Positions 6,008 to 12,163 of a stretch of 12,187 nucleotides of DNA are shown piece after piece. A model generated the notes under the pieces. It saw only the letters and a program-made list of their open reading frames with translations. It was not told where the DNA came from and searched no databases. This DNA comes from Erginobacter sp964587835 (GTDB lineage: Bacteria > Auribacterota > Erginobacteria > Erginobacterales > Erginobacteraceae): contig CAZPMN010000050.1 of NCBI GenBank assembly GCA_964587835.1, forward strand, positions 1 to 12,187, given 5' to 3'. Within the stretch, counting starts at the first letter, position 1. Every line of letters starts with the position of its first letter. The position numbers and the translations under genes are program-made.

Positions 6008-6838
6008 ATGACCGCGAAGAAGATGAAGATGGAGGATTTCCTGAAGTTCATGGACAGGGTCAAGGTCTACGACCTGACAATGCCGCTCTCGATCCACACC
6101 CCGCCCTGGCCCAGCTATATGCCGCTGCAGATTCAGTATTTCAAGCGCATCGCCGGCTGTAACGGGGGCGGAGCGGGGGCTAACGGGCAGGTGATCAAGC
6201 TCAGCAACCACATCGGGACCCATATGGACGGGGAGATCCACTTCTACGGAGCCGGGCGGCCGATCGGGAAAGTGCCGATCGAGGAATGGATCGGCCAGGG
6301 CGTGGTGGTCGATATCTCGAAAGAGGTTTCCGACTACAGCCTTTACTCTCCCGAACTGCTGATGAGCAAGGCCGATATCCGTCCGGGCGACATCCTGATC
6401 ATCAACACCGGCTACCACCGCTTCGACTGGACCCACAAAACCGCCGACGAGGTCCGTTATATGGTGATGCACCCCGGGCCGGATCCCGATTTTGACCGGT
6501 GGTGCCAGAAGATGAAGTTCAAGTGGATCGGGGTAGACTGCGGCAGCGCCGACCATCCGATGAACACCATTATCCGGAAGTGGCAACCCGATCACTTCGC
6601 CCGGGCCGAGGCCAAGCTGGTCAAGGATTACGGGAAGAAATGGAACGAGCTCTTCCCTCCCGATTATTATTACCAGGTGATGCACCTCAAACTCTTCCCG
6701 AAGAAGATCGTCCACGCCGAGTGCCTGGGGGGCGACATCGATAAGCTGAGCAATCAGCGCTGCTGGATCGGCGCCTTCCCCTGGCGGGCGGTGGAGATGG
6801 AATCCTCCGGCTGCCGGATCATCGCGATGACCCCATAG
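6008..6838 (+). CDS. Cyclase-family hydrolase (kynurenine formamidase/isatin hydrolase-like)
   Basis: Predicted cytoplasmic metal-dependent hydrolase of 276 residues of the cyclase family, which includes bacterial kynurenine formamidase KynB and isatin hydrolase. The family signature HxGTHxDxxxH is complete: NHIGTHMDGEIHF with H68, H72, D74 and H78. Other family features are YDLTMPLS near the N-terminus, GDILIINTGYHRF (127-139), GVDCGSADHP (175-184) and the C-terminal HAECLGGDID (236-245). Members hydrolyse N-formylkynurenine, isatin or similar cyclic or amide substrates; the real substrate cannot be set from sequence, and no other tryptophan-degradation gene is nearby. The ATG is well supported by GGAGGAA (5996-6002). 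A heptamer array lies directly upstream; the stop is six bases before the second heptamer family begins. Confidence 0.87.
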   Translation: MTAKKMKMEDFLKFMDRVKVYDLTMPLSIHTPPWPSYMPLQIQYFKRIAGCNGGGAGANGQVIKLSNHIGTHMDGEIHFYGAGRPIGKVPIEEWIGQGVVVDISKEVSDYSLYSPELLMSKADIRPGDILIINTGYHRFDWTHKTADEVRYMVMHPGPDPDFDRWCQKMKFKWIGVDCGSADHPMNTIIRKWQPDHFARAEAKLVKDYGKKWNELFPPDYYYQVMHLKLFPKKIVHAECLGGDIDKLSNQRCWIGAFPWRAVEMESSGCRIIAMTP

Positions 6839-6843
6839 GTGAG

Positions 6844-6926
6844 CAAAGCGCAGAGCGCATAGAGCCCCGGTACCGGGCGCTTTGCCCTATGCGCTATGCT
6901 CTATGCTCTCTGCGCTATGCGCTATG
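6844..6926 (+). repeat. Second heptamer family, inverted around a palindrome
   Basis: Seven units of form CGCT(A/C/T)TG or close variants lie head-to-tail at 6878-6926. Three units of the same family lie in the opposite orientation at 6844-6864. Between them is the perfect 12-bp palindrome CCCGGTACCGGG (6866-6877). The arms can pair: GCAAAGCGC (6843-6851) with GCGCTTTGC (6877-6885), and 6849-6865 with 6899-6915 (16 of 17). The last unit supplies the ATG at 6924-6926. Two more units appear at 12144-12157. Confidence 0.8.
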
Positions 6927-8696
6927 CGTTCTCCACGAAGATATATCTTCCACATTATTCTCCTCATCCTGGTCGGGACGGGGGTTTACTGGAACTCGTT
7001 GGATAACGGGTTCGTTTACGACGACCTGGTCACGGTAGAGGAAAACTATTTCATCCGGGACTGGAAAAATCTGGCCAGGGTCTTCTCCCGCGATTATTAC
7101 GTCCGCGCCGAGGAATACTCCTTCCGACCCCTGGTCACCCTGACCTATTTCAGCGATCGGGCCCTCTTCGGAGGGGACCCGCGGGGTTACCACCTGACCA
7201 ACCTCATCCTCCACCTCCTGGCCGGTCTGGCGGCCTACTTCTTGGCCGGGAGGATCTCGGGAAAGCCGCTGAGCGGTTTCCTGCTGGCGCTGCTCTTCCT
7301 CGTCCATCCCGCCCTGACCGAGGCGGTCAACGGCATCTCCTTTCGGGAGGATATTCTCTGCGCCCTTTTCTGCTTCCTCGCCCTGCTCGCCTATGCCAAA
7401 AGCGGCTGGAGGGGCCGGGTCGACCGAAAGCTCTACGCCCTCTCCCTGTTCTGCTTCCTCCTCGCCCTGCTCGCCAAGGAGATGGCGGTCGCCCTACCTT
7501 TGGTCATCACCGCCTACCTCCTCCTGGTCCAGAAACGGCACCGGCCCGAACTGCTCCGCCCCTCCCTGCTGGTCTTTTTTCTGATCGCTCTTTTCTACGG
7601 AGTTGCCCGGCTGGCCTTCCTCTTCCAGTCCGGAACCCCGCCCGCCGCCCCTGAATTCGGCAACCCGGCCGCCCGGCTGGTTCTCGTCCTGAAGAGCCTC
7701 GGTCTCTACGGGCGGCTGGCCTTTCTCCCCGTCAACCTGACCGTGGAATACCCCGATCCCCTCCCCCCGGTCATCTGGTCCGATTACCTTATTCTCCCCG
7801 CCCTCTTCACCACCGGCTTCCTCCTGGCGGCCTGGATCCGGGGCAAGAACCCGATCGCCCGGTTCGGCCTGGCCTTCTTCTTCCTCAGCTGCCTGCCCAT
7901 TCTCAACCTGGTTCCGTCCGCCCGGATCGGCGCCGAGCGGTTCCTCTATCTGCCGCTCTTCGGCTTCCTCCTCTGGGGGGTCGAAACCCTGACGGATCTC
8001 CGGGCCGGAAGGAAAGCCCGGAACTTCGTCGCCCCGATCGCCGTCCTGATCCTCTACCTGCTGGGAACGGGAACGATCCGGCGGAATCGGGACTGGGCGG
8101 ACAATCTCACCCTTTTCAGCCGGGCGGTCGAGGTCAGCCCCTTAAGTTCCAAGGCCCACCACGGCCTGGGCAACGAGTACTTCCGGCTCGGGCGGACCGG
8201 GGAGGCGATCGAGCAGTTCCGGGAAGCAATCAACATCTTCAACCGCGAGCCGCTCTTCTACAACTCCCTCGGAGTGGCCTATGGAGAGGAAGGACGGTTC
8301 GACTTGGCCCGGGAACAGTTCCAACTTTCGGCCGCCCTCAACCCCGGCGACCCCCTGGTCCGGCTCAACCTCTCCACCCTCTTCCTCCGGGCCGGGGACA
8401 CCGTCCGGGCCCGGGAAGAGATCGGCCGGTTCATATCCGAGCGGCCCTTCGACCCCAGCGGTTACCTCAACCTGGGAGAAATCCACCTCGCCCGCGAGGA
8501 CTGCCGCTCGGCGATCGACGCCTTCTCCCGGGCTCTCGCCATCGACCCTTCCTCCCTCCCCGCCCTGACCGGCCTAGGCTTCTGCCATTATCGGCAGGGA
8601 GACGAGGAGCGCGCCCGGCTCTACTGGAAACGCGCCCTGGAGATCGATCCCGACAATCTCGGAATGCGGCGAAACCTGGAGCTGGTCGCCGATTGA
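6924..8696 (+). CDS. GT-C-like membrane protein with C-terminal TPRs (TMTC-like)
   Basis: Integral membrane protein of 590 residues from the ATG at 6924. The N-terminal two thirds carry about ten to eleven hydrophobic segments. The first is followed by YWNSLDNGFVYDD (D33-D34), then SFRPLVTLTYF and GYHLTNLILHLL. These recall the first luminal loop of GT-C glycosyltransferases of the TMTC/PMT type, where acidic residues are catalytic. Further on are HPALTEAVNGISFREDIL and ERFLYLPLFGF, both typical of this group. The C-terminal part (from about residue 410) holds about five TPRs. The probable role is lipid-linked-sugar-dependent glycosylation; the substrate is unknown. The frame is open upstream to a TTG at 6882, and an ATG at 6903 is also possible, but those codons lie within heptamers and no start has a Shine-Dalgarno. 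MRSPRRY before the first segment favours 6924. Confidence 0.82.
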   Translation: MRSPRRYIFHIILLILVGTGVYWNSLDNGFVYDDLVTVEENYFIRDWKNLARVFSRDYYVRAEEYSFRPLVTLTYFSDRALFGGDPRGYHLTNLILHLLAGLAAYFLAGRISGKPLSGFLLALLFLVHPALTEAVNGISFREDILCALFCFLALLAYAKSGWRGRVDRKLYALSLFCFLLALLAKEMAVALPLVITAYLLLVQKRHRPELLRPSLLVFFLIALFYGVARLAFLFQSGTPPAAPEFGNPAARLVLVLKSLGLYGRLAFLPVNLTVEYPDPLPPVIWSDYLILPALFTTGFLLAAWIRGKNPIARFGLAFFFLSCLPILNLVPSARIGAERFLYLPLFGFLLWGVETLTDLRAGRKARNFVAPIAVLILYLLGTGTIRRNRDWADNLTLFSRAVEVSPLSSKAHHGLGNEYFRLGRTGEAIEQFREAINIFNREPLFYNSLGVAYGEEGRFDLAREQFQLSAALNPGDPLVRLNLSTLFLRAGDTVRAREEIGRFISERPFDPSGYLNLGEIHLAREDCRSAIDAFSRALAIDPSSLPALTGLGFCHYRQGDEERARLYWKRALEIDPDNLGMRRNLELVAD

Positions 8697-8800
8697 CCGG
8701 CCCGGCGGCCGGGCGGGGGGAACAGGGGGGCGGCTTTCCGGTCTTGATTTTTTTCGGCGGGTCGGTAATATCGATTCCCGGTGCAAGGACCCGAATACCT

Positions 8801-8830
8801 CTAACCCGATTTATTCATAAATCGGGTTAG
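8801..8830. repeat. Perfect palindrome, 14-bp arms, 2-bp centre
   Basis: CTAACCCGATTTAT (8801-8814) and ATAAATCGGGTTAG (8817-8830) are exact complements around TC. No T-tract follows (TGTAAATC), so it is not a standard intrinsic terminator. It could be a dimeric-protein operator, a transcription end site for the upstream gene, or a palindromic intergenic repeat. No second copy is in the window. Confidence 0.75.
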
Positions 8831-8928
8831 TGTAAATCAGGTGGTCCGGAAGTAAGTTAATCGAAAAAGCAGAGTGTAATTTCAACCTTAAGGCGTCTCT
8901 ATTTCTAAATTAATGCCTGGTAATTCAC

Positions 8929-8977
8929 AACCTGGATTGTTCACGAAAAATTGCCTTTTTCGTAAACAATTCAGGTT
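8929..8977 (+). promoter_or_regulatory. Long leader hairpin before the phosphorylase RBS
   Basis: The arms 8929-8950 and 8956-8977 pair over 22 positions with one mismatch (8942/8964) and one G-T wobble (8935/8971). The loop is TTGCC and the inner stem is ACGAAAAA with TTTTTCGT. It ends four bases before AGGAGG (8981-8986). The left arm also forms an imperfect direct repeat with 8916-8928 (CCTGGTAATTCAC versus CCTGGATTGTTCAC). If transcribed it could gate translation, stabilise the mRNA or act as an attenuator; as DNA it could be an operator. Confidence 0.6.
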
Positions 8978-8995
8978 AACAGGAGGAAAATTGTC

Positions 8996-9781
8996 ATGGC
9001 AGAGAAGCAATACCACATCGACCTCGCCCCCGGCGACGTGGGGCGTTACGTCCTCCTCCCCGGCGATCCCGCCCGGGCGGAGAAGATTTCCAAGTACTTC
9101 GACAACCCCCGGGAGGTGGCCTGCAAACGGGAGTTCCGAACCTTCACCGGGACGGTGGAGGGAATAACCATCTCCGTCACCTCTACCGGGATCGGCTGCC
9201 CCTCGGCGGCGATCGCGCTCGAGGAGCTGATCCAGGTCGGGGCGGATACCTTCGTCCGGGTGGGGACCGCCGGATCGCTCCAGGAGAAGGTCGACGTCGG
9301 CCATCTGGCAATCGCCACCGGGGCGATCCGGGAAGAGGGGACCACCCGGCAGTACATACCCCTCTCCTATCCCGCCGTCTCCGACCCCGAAGTCCTCTTC
9401 GCCCTGAAGGAAGCGGCCGCCGAACTCGGCTACCCCGCCCATCTCGGGATCACCCACTGCAAGGACGCCTTCTACTCCGAGCACGAGGGATACGCCGCCC
9501 AGGAGGAGGTAAACCAGGACCTCTGGAAGACCTGGCTGAGAGCCAACGTCATCTCCACTTCGATGGAGGAGGCCGCCCTCTTCGTGATCGGCTCCCTGCG
9601 GAAGGTCCGGGTGGGCGCCCTGGCCACCATCATCGGCCAGACCTGGGCCGGAAAACCTATCATCAAGTCGGTTGACCCGGAAAACGCCATCCGGACCGCC
9701 CTGCGGGCCTTCGTGCTTTTGGAGAAACGCCAACATAAAGAACCGCGCGACGAGCGCGGGAGAAACCAAGGAGGAGAATAA
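8996..9781 (+). CDS. udp: Nucleoside phosphorylase, uridine-phosphorylase-like
   Basis: Protein of 261 residues of the PNP/UDP family, matching the length and motif order of E. coli uridine phosphorylase: LLPGDPARAEKI (20-31; phosphate-binding G23-D24), REF (45-47), TSTGIGCPSAAIALEEL (62-78), RVGTAGSLQ (88-96) and TSMEEAAL (188-195). It should cleave a nucleoside with phosphate to a free base and ribose-1-phosphate in pyrimidine salvage. In E. coli Udp the late motif is YEMES; here it is TSMEE, keeping M190-E191 for ribose contact but replacing the first Glu by S189, so base specificity is uncertain (uridine favoured; another nucleoside possible). The start is set by AGGAGG (8981-8986). The C-terminal tail (EPRDERGRNQGGE) is polar and overlaps the fabD ribosome binding site. 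The stop overlaps the fabD start (TAATG). Cytoplasmic. Confidence 0.85.
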   Translation: MAEKQYHIDLAPGDVGRYVLLPGDPARAEKISKYFDNPREVACKREFRTFTGTVEGITISVTSTGIGCPSAAIALEELIQVGADTFVRVGTAGSLQEKVDVGHLAIATGAIREEGTTRQYIPLSYPAVSDPEVLFALKEAAAELGYPAHLGITHCKDAFYSEHEGYAAQEEVNQDLWKTWLRANVISTSMEEAALFVIGSLRKVRVGALATIIGQTWAGKPIIKSVDPENAIRTALRAFVLLEKRQHKEPRDERGRNQGGE

Positions 9782-10710
9782 TGTCCAAGGTAGCCTTCAT
9801 CTTTCCGGGACAGGCTTCCCAGTACGTGGGAATGGGCCGGGAAATCGCGAAAACCCCGATCGGGGAAAAACTCTTCTTCCAGGCCGACGAGGCCCTCGGC
9901 TTCCCGCTGAGCACCCTCTGCTTCGAGGGTCCGGAGGAGGAACTCACCCTGACCTACAACACCCAGCCGGCGATTGTCACCGTCAGCCTGATCGTCTTCC
10001 GGCTCCTGGCCGAAAAGGGCATCAAGCCCCTGATGACCGCCGGGCACAGTCTCGGCGAGTACAGCGCCCTGGCCGCCGCCGGTTCCCTCTCCTTTCTCGA
10101 CGCCGTCCGGTTAGTCCGAACCCGGGGACAGCTGATGCACGACGCCACCAAGACCGTCCAGGGGGGAATGGCGGCCATTATCGGGCTCACGCCCGCAGAG
10201 GTGGAGGAGATCTGCCGCGAGGCCTCGGCGGCCGGGATCGCCCAGGCGGCCAATTACAACTCCCCCGTCCAGACCGCGATCTCGGGCGACAAAGCGGGTC
10301 TGGAGAGAGCCATCGAGCTGGCCACCGCCCGGGGCGCCAAGCGGGCGATGATGCTGCCGGTCAGCGCCCCCTTTCACTCCCGGCTGATGGATCCGGTAGC
10401 CGGCCAGTTCCAACCGGAACTGGAGGCGGCCGCGGTCAACGACGCCGAGATCGAGGTGATCGCCAACGTGACCGCCCAGCCGGAGACCGCGGCCGACGAG
10501 ATCCGCCAGAACCTAATCGCCCAGGTGAACGGTCCGGTCCGCTGGACCGAGACCGTGGAGTATATGGTCAGCCAGGGGATCGACACCTTCGTCGAGGTCG
10601 GGCCGGGCAAGGTCCTGACCGGGCTGATGAAGAAAACCAACCGGGAGGTGACCTGCGTCCCGGTGGAGTCCCCGGAGTCGATCGAAGCGTTGGCCGCCGA
10701 CCTGGGCTGA
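9781..10710 (+). CDS. fabD: Malonyl-CoA:ACP transacylase FabD
   Basis: Transfers malonyl from CoA to acyl carrier protein, supplying type II fatty acid synthesis in the cytosol. At 309 residues it is about the length of E. coli FabD. Motifs: FPGQASQYVGMG (8-19, usually GQGSQ), QPAIVTVS (62-69), the nucleophile elbow GHSLGEYSA (S90), VRTRGQLM with R115, SAPFHSRLM with the catalytic H199, and FVEVGPGKVLTGL near the C-terminus. AAGGAGG (9768-9774) precedes the ATG by six bases, and the start overlaps the upstream stop by one base, so translational coupling is likely. fabD usually sits with fabH, fabG and acpP; here its partner is a nucleoside phosphorylase and a repeat block follows 16 bp after the stop, so it is separated from other fab genes in this window. 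Confidence 0.96.
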   Translation: MSKVAFIFPGQASQYVGMGREIAKTPIGEKLFFQADEALGFPLSTLCFEGPEEELTLTYNTQPAIVTVSLIVFRLLAEKGIKPLMTAGHSLGEYSALAAAGSLSFLDAVRLVRTRGQLMHDATKTVQGGMAAIIGLTPAEVEEICREASAAGIAQAANYNSPVQTAISGDKAGLERAIELATARGAKRAMMLPVSAPFHSRLMDPVAGQFQPELEAAAVNDAEIEVIANVTAQPETAADEIRQNLIAQVNGPVRWTETVEYMVSQGIDTFVEVGPGKVLTGLMKKTNREVTCVPVESPESIEALAADLG

Positions 10711-10726
10711 GGGGGAGGAGGGGGAG

Positions 10727-10765
10727 CTAGTAAGCGGTAAGCGGTAAGCAGTAAGCAGTAAGCAG
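10727..10765 (+). repeat. Heptamer array after fabD
   Basis: CTAGTAA, GCGGTAA twice, GCAGTAA twice, then GCAG. The leading (A/C)TAGT(A/G)A unit matches the leading units at 5632 and 5791. It runs into the 73-bp module at 10767. Confidence 0.85.
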
Positions 10766-10766
10766 G

Positions 10767-10839
10767 TATCGCCCTTCGGGCTTGCCTGATCGGAATGCCG
10801 GCGGCATTCCTGGTGGTAATTGCAGAATCGCTTCGCTGG
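10767..10839 (+). repeat. 73-bp hairpin module, copy 3
   Basis: Same length as copies 1 and 2 with few substitutions (for example CTTGCCTGATC and TTGCAGAATCGC). The hairpin lies at 10792-10810. Degenerate heptamer remnants (CAGTAATCGGTCAGCGG) follow near 10855. Confidence 0.85.
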
Positions 10840-10879
10840 CCAGGGGCAGGAGTCAGTAATCGGTCAGCGGCAATGCTGG

Positions 10880-10970
10880 TGAATATCCAATAGCCAACAG
10901 GGAATATCCAACTTCCAAGTACCGTCTTTCCTTCGTCATTGGATATTCCTTGTTGGATATTGGTTATTCA
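10880..10970 (-). repeat. 91-bp inverted-repeat element, copy C
   Basis: The core reads CCAAGTACCGTCTTTCC, so it is inverted relative to copies A and B and has the same orientation as copy D. The element ends in TTATTCA at 10970; the complement of 10968-10970 is the TGA stop of the cation transporter. The element therefore abuts and overlaps the 3' end of that gene. Confidence 0.85.
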
Positions 10971-11882
10971 GGCTTCTTTCTCCGGAGCCGGGCGATAGGG
11001 CTCGACGTGGACGAGGACGCCCTTCAGGGAGGGTTCGTGGGCCAGAAGTTCCCCCTTCACCCGCCCGGCGATCTCGTGCCCCCTGACCACGGATAGTTTC
11101 GAATCGACCTCCACGTGGATATCAGCCAGCAGAGCCATCCCCGACTTCCGGACCAAAAGCTTCTCCACCCGCTTTACCCCCGGGACCGCGAGCGCCCGGC
11201 GCTCGATCCCCGCCGCCACCGGGCCGTCCACCGCCCGGTCCATCAGTTCCGAACTGGTCCTGCCGAGCAACCTGATGCCGGTATAGCAGATGATCCCGGC
11301 CACCGCCATCGCCGCCAGGTGGTCGGCGACGTGGAACCGGGGTCCGCCCCAGATGGCCAGCGCCACCCCGGCCAGGACGGCGAACGAGGAGAGGGCATCG
11401 GAACGATGATGCCAGGCGTCGACCAGCAGCGAAGAGGAATGCAGCCGGCGCGCCAACCGGCTCTTGTACTGAAAGAGTCCCTCCTTGACCAGGATGGAGA
11501 CGGCGGCAATGATCGGGACGTAATCCGCCGGGGCCGCGAAGTCGTCCTCCCGGATCCGGCAAAATGCGTTGTAGAAGATGATCCCCCCGAGAAAGACCAG
11601 GAAGATAGAAACAATCTGGGCGGCCAAACTCTCCGCCTTGCTGTGGCCGTAGGGATGCTCGTGGTCGGGGGACTTCCGGGCCACCTTCATCCCGACCAGC
11701 ACGATCGCCGAGCTCAAGATGTCGGAAAGACTGTGAACCGCGTCGGCGACCATCGCCGAAGACCGCCCCAACACTCCGGCCGACAACTTGATCAGGGCGA
11801 GGAATATGTTGCCCCCGATCCCCACCCAGGCCCCGAAGGCCCCCTGCCGGTAGATGTCATCAACCTGACGCCGTCTGCTCAT
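10968..11882 (-). CDS. Cation diffusion facilitator (CDF) transporter
   Basis: Inner-membrane divalent-cation efflux protein of 304 residues (ATG at 11882; a TTG at 11891 would add three). CDF features: the metal site HSLSD in the second membrane segment (H50, D54), DHEHPYGHSKAE (73-84), and AWHHRSD in the fifth (H158, D162), followed by a soluble C-terminal domain from about 212 with VPGVKRVEKLLVRKSG and IHVEVD. HxxxD pairs in both positions are usual in zinc/cobalt-type members, so Zn(II) is the best guess. The sequence is complete. No Shine-Dalgarno lies upstream of either start. The gene is enclosed by two 91-bp elements in the same orientation: one supplies its stop codon and the other ends six bases before the ATG, so its promoter must lie within or beyond the repeats. 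Confidence 0.92.
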   Translation of the reverse strand: MSRRRQVDDIYRQGAFGAWVGIGGNIFLALIKLSAGVLGRSSAMVADAVHSLSDILSSAIVLVGMKVARKSPDHEHPYGHSKAESLAAQIVSIFLVFLGGIIFYNAFCRIREDDFAAPADYVPIIAAVSILVKEGLFQYKSRLARRLHSSSLLVDAWHHRSDALSSFAVLAGVALAIWGGPRFHVADHLAAMAVAGIICYTGIRLLGRTSSELMDRAVDGPVAAGIERRALAVPGVKRVEKLLVRKSGMALLADIHVEVDSKLSVVRGHEIAGRVKGELLAHEPSLKGVLVHVEPYRPAPEKEA

Positions 11883-11887
11883 ATTTT

Positions 11888-11978
11888 TCAATAACCAATA
11901 ACCAACAAGGAATATCCAATTTCCAAGTACCGTCTTTCCTTCTTCATTGGATATTCCTTGTTGAATATTGGATATTCA
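11888..11978 (-). repeat. 91-bp inverted-repeat element, copy D
   Basis: Same orientation as copy C. On the minus strand it runs from TGAATATCCAATATTCAA through the core GGAAAGACGGTACTTGG to GGTTATTGA, then almost at once the transporter start. It is AT-rich and could carry the transporter promoter; I cannot fix a definite -10/-35 pair. Confidence 0.85.
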
Positions 11979-12011
11979 ACTGCTCACCACTCACTGCTTA
12001 CTGCTTACTGT
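11978..12011 (-). repeat. Heptamer array, inverted, joined to copy D
   Basis: On the minus strand: ACAGTAA, GCAGTAA, GCAGTGA, GTGGTGA, then GCAGTT leading into the 91-bp element. The junction is the same as at 5653-5666, so array plus 91-bp element recurs as a composite in inverted orientation. Confidence 0.8.
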
Positions 12012-12046
12012 CTTTCCCTCCCCCCGCCTCGCCCCCTTGGTGAGTC

Positions 12047-12073
12047 CACTAATTACACTAATTACCACTAATT
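12047..12073. repeat. Nine-base tandem repeat CACTAATTA, three units
   Basis: CACTAATTA at 12047-12055 and 12056-12064, then one extra C and CACTAATT at 12066-12073. A third kind of short tandem repeat, unrelated in sequence to the two heptamer families. Confidence 0.7.
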
Positions 12074-12163
12074 GCTTGTTGAGAATCCCCCGCCGCGTCC
12101 CGTTTAAGTTCGCTGATTAAAGGGATTACTCAGATTAGTTCCCGTCGCTATGCGCTCTGCTTT

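Larger units (their letters stand above)
8697..8995. other. 299-bp gap, repeat-module-free, with palindromes
   Basis: No gene is seen. Just after the GT-C gene is a small GC hairpin, GCCCGG-CGG-CCGGGC (8700-8714), but it is followed by G-runs; the only T-run (8748-8754) is 33 bp away, so a terminator is not convincing. A weak promoter-like pair, TTGATT (8744-8749) and TAATAT (8766-8771) with 16-bp spacing, could serve the downstream pair. Two strong palindromes are listed separately. None of the heptamer, 73-bp or 91-bp modules occurs here. Confidence 0.5.

Noticed and set aside
5957..6715. A 252-codon minus-strand frame opposite the cyclase gene
   Set aside because: It lies antisense to a gene with a complete family signature and a good ribosome binding site; no recognisable domain.
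8711..8733. G-quadruplex after the GT-C gene
   Set aside because: Only three G-tracts of three or more (8711-8713, 8715-8720, 8725-8730) with a weak fourth; not enough for a confident call.
9672..10730. A 352-codon plus-strand frame longer than fabD
   Set aside because: It is an off-frame shadow of fabD and of the end of the phosphorylase gene, rich in Arg/Gly/Pro as expected from GC-rich DNA, while fabD carries all family motifs.
10880..11978. 91-bp elements around the CDF gene as integron attC sites (gene cassette)
   Set aside because: The size and inverted-repeat form fit loosely, but I find no GTTRRRY/RYYYAAC core sites and no integrase, and the same element occurs elsewhere without a cassette.
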